From NCBI RefSeq assembly GCF_000759835.1, contig NZ_BBNB01000003.1, forward strand, positions 226,668 through 290,667: a stretch of 64,000 nt of DNA, read 5' to 3'. Position numbers and translations under genes: made by a program. This DNA is from Citrobacter sedlakii NBRC 105722. Lineage in GTDB: Bacteria > Pseudomonadota > Gammaproteobacteria > Enterobacterales > Enterobacteriaceae. The notes beneath the pieces were generated by a model. It was given only the letters and a program-made list of their open reading frames with translations, searched no databases and was not told the DNA's origin. Positions 37,847-47,497 of this stretch are shown here, piece by piece (the first letter of the stretch is position 1; every line of letters begins with the position of its first letter).

Positions 37847-38251
37847 CTAAATTTGATAATCGGCCTCATCGACGACGCTATAGAGCGCCTGGATATTATC
37901 CAGTGCCAGTATGTATCCGCTTCCTTTTACGCTAACGATAGAATGCTGCGGCAGGCCAAGCATATTTAATTTGTTATTTAAATTTTTCACCATCGTTGAC
38001 AGACGTTGTGTGGAAGCGCTTAATTCATTTTTTTCCCAGATGTTGACGAGTAATTCATCTTTTGACACATAATGGGTGCGGGCGTTAAGTAAAAGGTAAA
38101 CAAACAGACGCAGCATGGTATGATTAAAAAAAACGCCGCCGAAAGTAATCACGCTGTCCATTTTATTTACTGGCAGCCTGAAGATTCTTGACTCGCTTAT
38201 ATCAAAAAAAATTTCACGACCAATCATAAATCCATGTAACTGGTATTCCAT
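37847..38251 (-). CDS. Stand-alone OmpR/ToxR-type winged-helix regulator
   Basis: I do not recognise this 134-residue protein by name. It resembles a Trans_reg_C (OmpR/PhoB-type) winged helix: a short beta-strand lead (GREIFFDISESRIFRL), the first helix TMLRLFVYLLLNARTHYVSKDELLVNIWEKN (shown as TMLRLFVYLLLNA and VSKDELLVNIWEKN), the recognition region STQRLSTMVKNLNNKLN, and the wing VSVKGSGYIL. There is no receiver domain and no membrane helix, unlike ToxR or CadC. It resembles YqeI/GrvA-type regulators. The gene and its 310-base upstream are AT-rich compared with neighbours, a sign of transfer. It is not at this place in E. coli K-12. Targets unknown. Confidence 0.8.
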   Translation of the reverse strand: MEYQLHGFMIGREIFFDISESRIFRLPVNKMDSVITFGGVFFNHTMLRLFVYLLLNARTHYVSKDELLVNIWEKNELSASTQRLSTMVKNLNNKLNMLGLPQHSIVSVKGSGYILALDNIQALYSVVDEADYQI

Positions 38252-38561
38252 TTTGCAGCACTCACGTTTAATTCACTATCGAAAGATAAACATGATTAAG
38301 TCCTTGTAGTTAATGTCTATCGCAAGTTTAAAAAAAATAGCATTAATTTCAATAGATCCCCGCGGAGGTATTTTCCGTATTCCCACGGGAAAGATGCAGA
38401 TTTTCCCTCTGCAACAAACGATTATTCAACATATTGTTACACCATAGGGCAAAATTTCAGATAATCCCCCTAAAGAGGGGTGACTGCTCAACCCTGCAAG
38501 TTAATCATACATATTTAACGCAAATTGCAAATTTTTCTTCTATGGAAGCGGTAAAGCAGGC
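38252..38561. other. AT-rich intergenic region, no gene
   Basis: These 310 bases upstream of the winged-helix gene hold no credible reading frame. Visible structure is limited to a small hairpin (TGCAGA 38395-38400 with TCTGCA 38408-38413) and CCCGCGG/CCCACGGG fragments. The promoter of the winged-helix gene must lie here. The high A+T content differs from the surrounding DNA. Confidence 0.6.
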
Positions 38562-39377
38562 TCATGAATTAACATGTTCTTTGCAGTAACGTCGTTTCCA
38601 GACGGCAGGGGTCAGACCAGTATGCTTACGGAAAATTTGTCGGAAATAGCCCACGTCGCTAAAGCCGCATTGTTCAGCAACCTCTTTTAAGGATCGCGCA
38701 TCGCTGATCAATAATTTCTCCGCCGCCCGCACGCGCTGACGATGAATCGCCTCGGTCAGCGTTAAATGAAAAACGCGCCGGTAAACTCGCCCCAGATAAT
38801 CCGCATTACAGTGTAGTTCTCGCGCCATAATAGTGGTGGAAAGAGGACGATGATATTGCGTGCGGATCAACTGTTGCGCTTTCCATGCCAGCGAAACGCC
38901 CGCCTCCTGCGTATTATCAGTAGGTCGGGAAGGCTGAGCCATTTGCTGTAATATCAGCAACACAATAAATTCCAGCGCCGGACTGCGTTGCATTTTTTCC
39001 TGCTCTATCATGAACTGGCGAAAAAGCGCGATCAGCGCCTGCGGATCCGCCACGCGCGTGTGCTGTGGCACTGAAAGGTGCGTCAGCCATCTCGGATCGT
39101 TGTCCGGCGCTTTTACCTCGAAATGCAGCCAATAAAAACGCAGATCAGCGGGAAAATCTTCTACCCCAACATGGCGACGCTGGGGCCAGAGCAGCAAACT
39201 TTCTCCCGCTTCCACGCAAAATCGGTTTTCTTCTTCCTGAATGGTCAGCAGACCTTTTTCAACGAAAATAATTTCCCACGACGACAATGTCCTCGCCGGG
39301 TGACGTCCGATCCCCCGGGAAAGAAATAATCCGCCGTTTTGAACTTTGATCGGAAGCGTCATGGATAATTCGAGCAT
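38562..39377 (-). CDS. AraC-family regulator of the arabinosidase module
   Basis: This 271-residue protein has an N-terminal cupin-like sensing region (WEIIFVEKGLLTIQEEENRF) and a C-terminal AraC/XylS DNA-binding domain. Two helix-turn-helix elements are visible: TTIMARELHCNADYLGRVYRR and SLKEVAEQCGFSDVGYFRQI, with the family ending FRKHTGLTPAVWKRR (pieces quoted). It is divergent from the GPH transporter and GH127 genes with a 234-base shared control region, so it likely activates them in response to the sugar they handle. The start at 39377 lacks a strong ribosome-binding site; Met6 is an alternative. Confidence 0.85.
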   Translation of the reverse strand: MLELSMTLPIKVQNGGLFLSRGIGRHPARTLSSWEIIFVEKGLLTIQEEENRFCVEAGESLLLWPQRRHVGVEDFPADLRFYWLHFEVKAPDNDPRWLTHLSVPQHTRVADPQALIALFRQFMIEQEKMQRSPALEFIVLLILQQMAQPSRPTDNTQEAGVSLAWKAQQLIRTQYHRPLSTTIMARELHCNADYLGRVYRRVFHLTLTEAIHRQRVRAAEKLLISDARSLKEVAEQCGFSDVGYFRQIFRKHTGLTPAVWKRRYCKEHVNS

Positions 39378-39611
39378 AGATATGGAAATTCCCGCTTTAA
39401 AAGAAGCTAATAATATCTTTACCTATTGATTATTATCTAAAAATAAGCCAATCACCGGATCTGCCTCACACTTTTGCACAGAGGTCGGAATCGTCATCTT
39501 TTTTTACTCTTTCGTTGCCTTGTTGCATCGCCGCTTCCAGGCAGAATTAATCAGGTCATCAGTCATAAAAAAATAATCACTGACCGAAACCTCATTTAGC
39601 GAGGAATAACT

Positions 39612-41012
39612 ATGACCTCTACACCGATTACCCGCGATCAACTCGCACAAGGCCGCGTCGACGATGCGCTCTCGGTGCGTGAAAAAATAGGCTACGGCCT
39701 GGGAGATGCAGGCGGCACCGTTATTACCTGCCTGATCATGAACTTTCTCACCTTTTTCTATACCGATGTGTTTGGATTAACGCCCGCGTTAGTCGGCACG
39801 CTGTTTATTGCCCTGCGCGTATTTGATGCCGTTTCCGACCCCATTATGGGGGTGATTGCCGATCGCACGCAAAGCCGGTGGGGGCGCTTTCGCCCCTGGC
39901 AACTGTGGGTGGCCATTCCCATTGGCGTCATCGGCGTGCTGACCTTTACCGTGCCGGACGCCAGTATGGGAGTCAAAATCGCCTGGGCGTTTGGCACCTA
40001 TCTGCTGCTTTCCGTTGGTTATACCGCGATCAACGTGCCCTATTGCGCACTGATCAACACCATGACCACCCGGCACAATGAGGTGATTTCCTGTCAGTCC
40101 TGGCGCTTTGTGCTTTGCGGCGTGGCGGGCTTTCTGGTCTCTGTTGGTTTGCCGTGGATGGTCGATATCTTTGGCAAAGGTAACGCCGCCCAGGGCTACC
40201 AGTTGGGCGTCGGCGCGCTCTGTACGGTCGCGGTCATCATGTTTCTGTGCTGTTTCTTCTGGGTACGCGAGCGCGTGCCGATTGAGATGATGGGAAAATT
40301 TACGCTGCGCGAGCACCTTGCCGGGCTGCGTAAAAACGATCAGTTGCTGCTGATGCTGGTGATGTCGTTCCTGCTGATTAACGTCTTCAACATTCGCGGT
40401 GGCGGGTACATGTATTTCATCACCTATGTGCTGGAAGGCAGCACCGCTTATACCTCACTGTTTTTTACAATGGTGACCTTCGCTTCGATTATCGGCTCGG
40501 TGCTCGTCAGCCCGCTGACACGACGCGTGGACACCGTCAAACTTTACTCCGCCACCAACCTGGTACTGGCGGCGCTGGCGGTGCTGATGTGGTTATTACC
40601 CACCGGTCCGGCCTGGCAGACGTTGTGGCTGGGGGTGATCCTCGGTAACGGTATTATTCTTGGCTTCACGTTGCCGCTGCACTTTTCGCTGATGGCGTTC
40701 GCCGATGACTACGGCGAGTGGAAAACCGGCGTGCGTTCGTCCGGCATGAACTTCGCCTTTAACCTGTTTTTCATCAAGCTGGCCTGGGCTTCCAGCGCCG
40801 GGATCATCAGCCTGCTGTTCATTCTTGTCGCCTACCAGCCGGGGGCGGAAAACCAGACGGCGCAGTCGCTTGGCGGCATTACCGCAATGGAAACCCTGCT
40901 TCCCGCCCTGTTCCATCTGCTGCTGGCGCTGTCGATCCGCTATTGCAAACTCAATAACCCCATGATGACGCGAATCGCCAGCGACCTGCGTCAGCGTCAT
41001 GTTCATTTATAA
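39612..41012 (+). CDS. GPH-family (MelB/YicJ-like) sugar:cation symporter
   Basis: This 466-residue inner-membrane protein belongs to the glycoside-pentoside-hexuronide:cation symporter family. Typical segments are [19 protein letters not shown] (family N-terminus), the conserved [25 protein letters not shown], here quoted as [16 protein letters not shown] and SRWGRFRPW, and [13 protein letters not shown] near residue 370. It is paired with the GH127-type arabinosidase 10 bases downstream and faces the AraC regulator, so it should import an arabinoside or related oligosaccharide that the next enzyme cleaves in the cytoplasm. AGGAAT precedes the ATG. Confidence 0.88.
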   Translation: MTSTPITRDQLAQGRVDDALSVREKIGYGLGDAGGTVITCLIMNFLTFFYTDVFGLTPALVGTLFIALRVFDAVSDPIMGVIADRTQSRWGRFRPWQLWVAIPIGVIGVLTFTVPDASMGVKIAWAFGTYLLLSVGYTAINVPYCALINTMTTRHNEVISCQSWRFVLCGVAGFLVSVGLPWMVDIFGKGNAAQGYQLGVGALCTVAVIMFLCCFFWVRERVPIEMMGKFTLREHLAGLRKNDQLLLMLVMSFLLINVFNIRGGGYMYFITYVLEGSTAYTSLFFTMVTFASIIGSVLVSPLTRRVDTVKLYSATNLVLAALAVLMWLLPTGPAWQTLWLGVILGNGIILGFTLPLHFSLMAFADDYGEWKTGVRSSGMNFAFNLFFIKLAWASSAGIISLLFILVAYQPGAENQTAQSLGGITAMETLLPALFHLLLALSIRYCKLNNPMMTRIASDLRQRHVHL

Positions 41013-41022
41013 GGAGCACACC

Positions 41023-42978
41023 ATGAACGTACCGGAAGTCGACCTGCACATGCTGAAGGTCAGCGATCCGTTCCTCGGACAATATCAACGCCTGGTTCGC
41101 GACGTCGTGATCCCTTATCAATGGGACGCGCTGAACGACCGTATTCCGGAGGCCGATCCCAGCCATGCGATCGAAAACTTCCGCATCGCGGCAGGACAGC
41201 AGTCCGGGGAATTTTATGGCATGGTTTTTCAGGACAGCGATGTCGCCAAGTGGCTGGAGGCCGTGGCCTGGTCCCTGTGCCAGAAGCCAGACCCGGCACT
41301 GGAAAAGACCGCCGATGAGGTGATTGAGCTGGTCGCCGCCGCCCAGTGTGACGACGGCTATCTCAATACGTATTTTACCGTCAAAGCCCCGCAGGAGCGC
41401 TGGACCAACCTGGCGGAGTGCCATGAGCTTTACTGCGCCGGACACATGATTGAGGCGGGCGTGGCCTTCTACCAGGCCACCGGCAAACGCCGCCTGCTGG
41501 AGGTCGTTTGCCGTCTGGCGGACCATATCGACAGCGTATTCGGCCCCGGCGAACATCAGTTGCACGGCTATCCGGGCCATCCGGAGATCGAGCTGGCGCT
41601 GATGCGGCTGTATGAAGCGACGGGGTGTTCGCGCTATCTGGCGCTGGTGAATTACTTTGTTGAACAACGTGGAACGCAGCCGCACTTTTACGATCTGGAG
41701 TACGAAAAGCGTGGGCAAACATCTTACTGGCATACCTACGGCCCGGCGTGGATGGTGAAAGATAAAGCCTACAGCCAGGCGCACCAGCCGCTTTCAGAGC
41801 AGCAAACGGCGACGGGCCATGCGGTGCGTTTCGTGTATCTGATGACCGGAGTGGCGCATCTGGCGCGGCTTAGCCAGGATGAACGCAAGCGTCAGGACTG
41901 TCTGCGCTTGTGGCGGAACATGGCGCAACGCCAATTGTATATCACCGGCGGGATCGGTTCGCAGAGTAGCGGCGAAGCCTTCAGCAGCGACTACGATCTG
42001 CCGAACGACACCGTGTATGCGGAAAGCTGCGCCTCAATCGGCCTGATGATGTTCGCCCGGCGGATGATTGAACTGGAAGCAGACAGCCAGTACGCCGACG
42101 TCATGGAACGCGCGTTATATAACACCGTCCTTGGCGGAATGGCGCTCGACGGAAAGCACTTTTTCTACGTTAACCCACTGGAAGTGCATCCGCAGTCATT
42201 AAAATTTAATCATATCTATGACCACGTGAAGCCCGTGCGCCAGCGCTGGTTTGGCTGCGCCTGCTGCCCGCCGAACATCGCCAGGGTTCTGACTTCGCTG
42301 GGTCATTACATCTATACGCCGCGTCCGGAAGCGCTGTATATCAACCTCTACGTGGGTAACAGTATTGAACTGCAAACGGAAAACGGTTCTCTCAGGCTGC
42401 GTATTGACGGCAACTATCCGTGGCAGGAGCACGTCAGTATTACCATCGACTCGCCACAAGCTGTGCGGCATACGCTGGCGCTACGCCTGCCGGACTGGTG
42501 TTCAGATGCCCGCGTAACGCTTAACGGCGACGAGGTCAGCCAGGATATCCGCAAAGGCTATCTGCACATCACCCGTGACTGGCAGGAAGGCGACACCATC
42601 GGGCTGACGCTACCGATGCCGGTGCGCCGGGTGTATGGCAACCCGCGGGTACGCCACGTCGCGGGTAAAGTCGCCCTTCAGCGCGGACCGCTGGTGTATT
42701 GCCTTGAACAAGCCGACAACGGCGAGGAGCTGCATAATCTGTGGTTACCAAAAGAGAGCGATCTGCGGATCTTTGAGGGTAAAGGCCTTTTTGCCCATAA
42801 GATGCTGATCCAGGCGGAAGGGTTAAAACAGAGCGCCCCTGACACCGCGCAAAGCGCACTCTGGCACTATGATCGCGCTCCCGGCGCCTGGCAGCCGCAC
42901 ACGCTGACCTTTATTCCGTGGTTCAGTTGGGCCAATCGGGGCGAAGGCGAAATGCGGATCTGGGTTAACGAACGATGA
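41023..42978 (+). CDS. GH127-type beta-L-arabinofuranosidase (DUF1680)
   Basis: This 651-residue cytosolic protein (no signal peptide) resembles the Bifidobacterium enzyme HypBA1, a retaining beta-L-arabinofuranosidase that uses a zinc-bound cysteine as nucleophile. The key residues align: Glu318 in GEAF, Glu334 and Cys336 in AESCAS, and Cys414-Cys415 in GCACCPPN, corresponding to Glu322, Glu338, Cys340, Cys417 and Cys418 of HypBA1. An N-terminal alpha/alpha barrel is followed by beta-sandwich domains (RPEALYINLYVGNSIELQ). The start is at ATG 41023, after AAGGAG that overlaps the end of the transporter gene. Exact substrate unknown; a plant-derived arabinoside is likely. Confidence 0.9.
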   Translation: MNVPEVDLHMLKVSDPFLGQYQRLVRDVVIPYQWDALNDRIPEADPSHAIENFRIAAGQQSGEFYGMVFQDSDVAKWLEAVAWSLCQKPDPALEKTADEVIELVAAAQCDDGYLNTYFTVKAPQERWTNLAECHELYCAGHMIEAGVAFYQATGKRRLLEVVCRLADHIDSVFGPGEHQLHGYPGHPEIELALMRLYEATGCSRYLALVNYFVEQRGTQPHFYDLEYEKRGQTSYWHTYGPAWMVKDKAYSQAHQPLSEQQTATGHAVRFVYLMTGVAHLARLSQDERKRQDCLRLWRNMAQRQLYITGGIGSQSSGEAFSSDYDLPNDTVYAESCASIGLMMFARRMIELEADSQYADVMERALYNTVLGGMALDGKHFFYVNPLEVHPQSLKFNHIYDHVKPVRQRWFGCACCPPNIARVLTSLGHYIYTPRPEALYINLYVGNSIELQTENGSLRLRIDGNYPWQEHVSITIDSPQAVRHTLALRLPDWCSDARVTLNGDEVSQDIRKGYLHITRDWQEGDTIGLTLPMPVRRVYGNPRVRHVAGKVALQRGPLVYCLEQADNGEELHNLWLPKESDLRIFEGKGLFAHKMLIQAEGLKQSAPDTAQSALWHYDRAPGAWQPHTLTFIPWFSWANRGEGEMRIWVNER

Positions 42979-42996
42979 GGGAGCCGCACTAAATTA

Positions 42997-43060
42997 CTGG
43001 ATGGCGGCTTGCGCCTTATTTATTCTACGGTACCACTATGCCAGGCCGCCATCCACGGAA
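42997..43060. repeat. REP pair after the arabinosidase gene
   Basis: GGATGGCGGC (42999-43008) and its exact complement GCCGCCATCC (43045-43054) are REP cores in opposite orientation, about 36 bases apart, closing the module. Confidence 0.8.
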
Positions 43061-43135
43061 GCGACGTTTGCCAGACAAGCACATTTAAAGGAATAATGCG
43101 GCGACCATCTTCTGGCAAACACACTAAGGAGCATC

Positions 43136-43450
43136 ATGAGCAGCACGGACGATACATCTTCAACCCGCTTCAAACGCATCAAAGCCTCGGCCATCTACCG
43201 GTTATTGTTGATAGGCCTCGGTATTCCCATGATGCTTTTCAGCTTCATTTGCGGCGTGCTGAGCCTTTTCGGCTTTAACATGGTGAAATGGAACGACCAA
43301 CCGGTACAGGGTTTACTGGCGATCCCCACCGCATTGTTTAGCGGTTTGTTTATCACCGTCCTGTTCACCGTTTTCGTTGGATCGATTGCTTGCCTGGGAT
43401 TATGGATTTACAGCCGTTTCCGCCCTCTACAGGTTAAGGTGCTGGATTAA
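43136..43450 (+). CDS. Small inner-membrane protein of unknown function
   Basis: I do not recognise this 104-residue protein. A polar, serine/threonine-rich N-terminus (MSSTDDTSSTRFKRIK) is followed by two long hydrophobic segments (IYRLLLIGLGIPMMLFSFIC, about residues 20-45, and LLAIPTALFSGLFITVLFTV, about 60-92) and a basic C-tail. AAGGAG lies six bases before the ATG, so translation is credible. It stands between the arabinosidase and the convergent aldB and has its own hairpin terminator. It is not the E. coli yiaW product found near aldB in K-12. Confidence 0.78.
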   Translation: MSSTDDTSSTRFKRIKASAIYRLLLIGLGIPMMLFSFICGVLSLFGFNMVKWNDQPVQGLLAIPTALFSGLFITVLFTVFVGSIACLGLWIYSRFRPLQVKVLD

Positions 43451-43455
43451 GCTAT

Positions 43456-43480
43456 CGGGCTTACGCACTTTGTAAGCCCG
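43456..43480. terminator. Hairpin between the small membrane gene and aldB
   Basis: CGGGCTTAC and GTAAGCCCG form a perfect 9-bp stem with a 7-base loop, placed between convergent genes. It could end both transcripts. Confidence 0.75.
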
Positions 43481-43493
43481 AGAACGCAGCCAG

Positions 43494-45032
43494 TTAAAAC
43501 AGTCCCAGCGGTTTGTCGGAATAGCTCACCAGCAGACACTTGGTCTGCTGGTAATGTTCCAGCATCATTTTATGGGTTTCACGGCCGATGCCTGACTGCT
43601 TATAGCCGCCAAATGCCGCATGCGCAGGATAAGCGTGATAGCAGTTAGTCCAGACACGTCCGGCCTGAATTCCGCGCCCCATTTTATAAGCCAGATTGCC
43701 GTTACGGCTCCAGACCCCCGCGCCCAGGCCATATTGCGTATCGTTGGCGAGTTCCAGCGCGTCCTCCATCGTTTTAAAGGTGGTGACTGCCAGTACCGGA
43801 CCGAAGATTTCTTCCTGGAAGACACGCATATTATTTTTGCCGAACAGGATGGTCGGTTCGAGGTAATAACCATCTTTCAGTTCGCCTTCCAGTTGCTTAC
43901 GCCGCCCACCGGTAAGGATATCCGCGCCTTCTTTTTTACCGATATCAATATAATTAAGGATGGTTTCCAACTGACCGTGGGAAACCTGCGCCCCCATTTG
44001 CGTCACGCTGTCGAGGGGATTTCCACTGCGGATGCTTTCCACTCGACGAATGGCGCGCTCCATAAAGCGTTCGTAAATCGACTCCTGCACCAGCGCGCGG
44101 CTCGGGCAGGTACAGACCTCGCCCTGGTTAAAGGCAAACAGCGCGAACCCTTCCAGCGCCTTGTCAAAGAACGCATCTTCTTCGTCCATCACATCGGCAA
44201 AAAAGATGTTTGGCGATTTGCCGCCCAGTTCCAGCGTTACCGGGATGATGTTTTGCGTGGCGTACTGCATGATCTGCTGTCCGACTTCCGTCGAACCGGT
44301 GAACGCAACTTTGGCGATGCGTTTCGAGGTCGCCAGATATTCGCCAATCTCGCCCCCCGCGCCGTTCACGACGTTAACCACGCCCGGCGGCAGCAGGTCG
44401 CCAATCACCTCCATTAATAGCAGAACGGACAGCGGCGTCAGGCGCGCGGGTTTGAGCACTACGCAGTTCCCCGCCGCCAGCGCTGGCGCCATCTTCCAGC
44501 TCGCCATCAGCAGTGGGAAGTTCCACGGGATAATCTGCCCCACCACGCCGAGCGGCTCGTGGAAATGATAGGCTACGGTCTCGCTGTCCACTTCACTGAT
44601 CCCGCCCTCCTGGGCGCGTATGCAGGAAGCAAAATAACGAAAATGGTCGATGGCCAGCGGCACGTCAGCCGCGCTGGTTTCACGGATGGGCTTACCGTTA
44701 TCCCAGGTTTCCGCCGTGGCGAGCCGTTCCAGATTTTGCTCCATACGGTCGGCTATTTTAAACAGAATGGCGGCTCGGTCCTGAACGGAGGTTTGCGCCC
44801 ATTTATCTTTCACCTTGTGGGCCGCATCAAGCGCCAGATCAATATCGCGTTTGCCGGATGAGGCGACTTCACACAATAGCTGCCCGGTAACCGGCGTCAG
44901 GTTCTGGTAATATTCGCCGTCAGCCGGAGGAACCCAGTCACCGCCAATAAAATTGTCATAACGGGCTTTTAGCTTCAGCGGAAAACCGTACTCGCCGGGC
45001 TGAATACGTGTTGAAGGGGGGTTATTCGTCAT
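43494..45032 (-). CDS. aldB: Aldehyde dehydrogenase B
   Basis: AldB oxidises acetaldehyde and other small aldehydes with NADP+, mainly in stationary phase. It has 512 residues with start at 45032 ([17 protein letters not shown]), after AAGGAGACG. NAD(P)-binding [12 protein letters not shown], the Glu in LELGGKSPN and the catalytic Cys in [12 protein letters not shown] are all present. In E. coli aldB is induced by RpoS and CRP and repressed by Fis; the 165-base gap to the kinase gene should hold those sites, which I could not assign. Confidence 0.97.
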   Translation of the reverse strand: MTNNPPSTRIQPGEYGFPLKLKARYDNFIGGDWVPPADGEYYQNLTPVTGQLLCEVASSGKRDIDLALDAAHKVKDKWAQTSVQDRAAILFKIADRMEQNLERLATAETWDNGKPIRETSAADVPLAIDHFRYFASCIRAQEGGISEVDSETVAYHFHEPLGVVGQIIPWNFPLLMASWKMAPALAAGNCVVLKPARLTPLSVLLLMEVIGDLLPPGVVNVVNGAGGEIGEYLATSKRIAKVAFTGSTEVGQQIMQYATQNIIPVTLELGGKSPNIFFADVMDEEDAFFDKALEGFALFAFNQGEVCTCPSRALVQESIYERFMERAIRRVESIRSGNPLDSVTQMGAQVSHGQLETILNYIDIGKKEGADILTGGRRKQLEGELKDGYYLEPTILFGKNNMRVFQEEIFGPVLAVTTFKTMEDALELANDTQYGLGAGVWSRNGNLAYKMGRGIQAGRVWTNCYHAYPAHAAFGGYKQSGIGRETHKMMLEHYQQTKCLLVSYSDKPLGLF

Positions 45033-45197
45033 GATCGTCTCCTTGCCGCAGGTGTATAACAAGGGTAGACGCCGCTGGCGATTTTCTCGCCAGTCGTTGG
45101 CGGCTTTACGAGCTATATCACGGATTACCTTACTTTACGTTTCGTTTTTGCCGCTGAGCCATACTTATAAGCTCTGGGTCTTATAAGGATACGTGCA

Positions 45198-46079
45198 ATG
45201 CAGCTATTTATCGGCTTCGACGTGGGCGGTACCCATATTAAACATGGCGTCATTGATGAAAACGGCAACGAACTGACGTCGGATGAATTCGACACGCCGG
45301 ACGATAAGAATGCCTTTAAACAGCAGTGGAAAGCGGTCGTGGAGGCGTATCAGAAAGCACATGATATCGCCGCGATCGGCGTGAGCTTTCCTGGTCATAT
45401 CAACACCCACACGGGCCAGGCGGCAAAGGCCGGCGCACTCGATTATCTCGATAACGAGAATCTCTGCGAACTGTTCGCCCAACTGACGGACCTGCCCGTC
45501 ACGGCGGAAAACGACGCTAACTGCGCGGCGCTGGGCGAACGCTGGCGCGGCGCGGGTCGGGACTATGAGAGCTTTGTCTGCATCACCATTGGTACCGGCA
45601 TCGGCGGCGGGATCGTGGTGGAAGGCGACATTTATCGCGGTTCGCACTACCGGGCGGGCGAATTTGGCGTGATCCCCGTAGGCGATAACGGTGAATGCAT
45701 GCATGAAGTCGCCTCCGCGAGCGGTCTGATGAAGGCGTGCCGCCGGGCGCTGGCGGTCCCCGAAGATGAAATGCCCGACGGCGAAGCGCTGTTCGAGCGC
45801 ATGGAGAGCGACGTTCACCTGCGCGAAGCAATTGAACAATGGGCGCATTTCCTTGCGCGCGGAGTGTATAGCGTGATTTCAATGTTCGATCCGCAGGCAG
45901 TACTGATTGGCGGCGGCATCAGCGAGCAGGAAAAGATCTATAAATTACTGGATAAATATTTGCAGCGCTTCGAGGAGTGGGAAGCGCTGAAAGTACCGAT
46001 TTTACCCTGCGAGTTGGGTAATCAGGCGGGACGACTCGGCGCGGTATGGCTGGCAAAGCAGAAACTGAGCCGCGGTTAA
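45198..46079 (+). CDS. ROK-family sugar kinase
   Basis: This 293-residue kinase of the ROK (repressor, ORF, kinase) family sits between aldB and yiaY, where E. coli K-12 has none. The ATP phosphate-binding motif FDVGGTHIKHGVIDE is at residues 5-19, the catalytic Asp lies in ENDANCAALGE, and IGTGIGGGIVVEGDIYRGS is intact. The usual ROK zinc motif CxCGxxGCxE is not seen; the matching region reads GDNGECMHEVASASGL, with a single Cys. Such loss occurs in beta-glucoside kinases (BglK) and similar enzymes, so a phosphorylated glucoside or amino-sugar substrate is possible. AAGGATA precedes the ATG. Confidence 0.85.
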   Translation: MQLFIGFDVGGTHIKHGVIDENGNELTSDEFDTPDDKNAFKQQWKAVVEAYQKAHDIAAIGVSFPGHINTHTGQAAKAGALDYLDNENLCELFAQLTDLPVTAENDANCAALGERWRGAGRDYESFVCITIGTGIGGGIVVEGDIYRGSHYRAGEFGVIPVGDNGECMHEVASASGLMKACRRALAVPEDEMPDGEALFERMESDVHLREAIEQWAHFLARGVYSVISMFDPQAVLIGGGISEQEKIYKLLDKYLQRFEEWEALKVPILPCELGNQAGRLGAVWLAKQKLSRG

Positions 46080-46082
46080 CTT

Positions 46083-46157
46083 GCCGGATGGCGGCTGCGC
46101 TTTATCGGATCAGGCTGAACCGTACAGATCTGTAAAGCGTAGCGCCATCCGGTCGGC
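46083..46157. repeat. REP pair between ROK kinase and yiaY
   Basis: GCCGGATGGCGGCTGCGC and the opposite-sense GCGTAGCGCCATCCGG are REP cores about 35 bases apart, forming a BIME between convergent genes. Confidence 0.82.
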
Positions 46158-46160
46158 GTT

Positions 46161-47312
46161 TTACATCGCAGCGTGGAAGATCGCCACGATCTGCTCGTGT
46201 GTCGCCTGGATCGGGTTAGTCAGCCCGCAGGCATCTTTCAGCGCATTGGTCGCCAGCAGCGGAATATCCTCCTCCTTCACGCCGAGATCGCGCAGCCCTG
46301 CCGGAATATTCACCTGCTGCGCCAGCGTGCGTATGGCGTCGATACAGGCCGCGGCGCCTTCGGCGTCGTTCAACCCTTCCACATTGACGCCCATCGCCGC
46401 TGCGCAGTCACGCAGACGCGCCGCCGCGACCTGGCTGTTAAACACCTGAACGTGCGGCAACAGCACCGCATTGCACACGCCGTGCGGCAGGTTGTAGAAA
46501 CCGCCGAGCTGGTGCGCCATCGCGTGAACATAACCCAGCGAGGCGTTATTAAAGGCCATTCCCGCCAGGAACTGCGCGTAGGCCATCGCTTCCCGCGCCT
46601 GCGCATTGCTGCCGTCTTCCACCGCGACGGTCAGGTTTTCGCTAATCATGGTCACGGCTTTCAGCGCGCAGGCATCGGTGATTGGCGTCGCCGCGATGGA
46701 AACGTACGCTTCAATGGCGTGGGTTAACGCGTCCATACCCGTTGCGGCGGTCAGCGACTTCGGCATTCCCATCATCAACGTTGAGTCGTTGACGGAAAGC
46801 AGCGGCGTAACGTGTTTATCGACGATCGCCATTTTAATGTGGCGTTCAGCATCGGTAATAATGCAAAAACGGGTCATTTCCGACGCCGTGCCTGCAGTGG
46901 TATTAATGGCAATCATCGGCAACTGCGGTTTAGCAGAACGATCAACCCCTTCATAATCGCGAATATCGCCGCCGTTTGCCGCCACCAGCGCAATGCCTTT
47001 CGCACAGTCATGGGGTGAGCCGCCGCCCAGCGAAATCACGCTGTCGCAGTTATTCTCCTGCAGCAGTTTCAGCCCTTCAGCCACGTTTTCGGTGGTCGGG
47101 TTTGGCTGGGTACCGTCATAGATCACGCTGAAAATAGCGCGTTCCTGTAACGCGTTTTGAATATTATCCGCCATACCCAACCGGGTGAGCATCGTGTCTG
47201 TCACAATTAACGTGCGGCGAAAGCCATATTCCACCATCGTATTCATTGCGTCATTTAATACATCAGCACCAATAATATTCACGGATGGAATGTAAAATGT
47301 AGAAGCAGCCAT
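46161..47312 (-). CDS. yiaY: Iron-type alcohol dehydrogenase YiaY
   Basis: YiaY is a group III, Fe2+-dependent alcohol dehydrogenase. The start at 47312 ([19 protein letters not shown]) gives 383 residues as in E. coli. The NAD-binding [14 protein letters not shown] and the iron-ligand region [20 protein letters not shown] are intact. It is related to L-1,2-propanediol dehydrogenase FucO, but its substrate is not settled. In E. coli it is often drawn as the distal gene of selAB; here a strong hairpin ends selB before it, so it probably has its own promoter in the 93 bases between. Confidence 0.93.
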   Translation of the reverse strand: MAASTFYIPSVNIIGADVLNDAMNTMVEYGFRRTLIVTDTMLTRLGMADNIQNALQERAIFSVIYDGTQPNPTTENVAEGLKLLQENNCDSVISLGGGSPHDCAKGIALVAANGGDIRDYEGVDRSAKPQLPMIAINTTAGTASEMTRFCIITDAERHIKMAIVDKHVTPLLSVNDSTLMMGMPKSLTAATGMDALTHAIEAYVSIAATPITDACALKAVTMISENLTVAVEDGSNAQAREAMAYAQFLAGMAFNNASLGYVHAMAHQLGGFYNLPHGVCNAVLLPHVQVFNSQVAAARLRDCAAAMGVNVEGLNDAEGAAACIDAIRTLAQQVNIPAGLRDLGVKEEDIPLLATNALKDACGLTNPIQATHEQIVAIFHAAM

Positions 47313-47405
47313 TTGCTCAATCCTTAATGTTGAAAAAGAGCAAAAGCATACGAGGGTGAGAAATAATAAAATATGATCGTTGCTGTTATTTTCCCAAAGA
47401 AACAT

Positions 47406-47440
47406 TAAAAAAGCACATTAGGATAATAAACTAATGTGCT
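47406..47440 (-). terminator. Terminator between selB and yiaY
   Basis: On the minus strand AGCACATTAG and CTAATGTGCT (perfect 10-bp stem, 9-base loop) are followed by TTTTTT. It lies about 58 bases past the selB stop. Confidence 0.92.
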
Positions 47441-47497
47441 TTCATAGGAATCACTATTTATATTATCTCAATTCATTTGAAATATAAATAAGTAATG

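Noticed and set aside
38391..38415. Small hairpin with TGCAGA arms upstream of the winged-helix gene
   Set aside because: Six-bp stem without T-run, conserved context or known operator match; likely chance.
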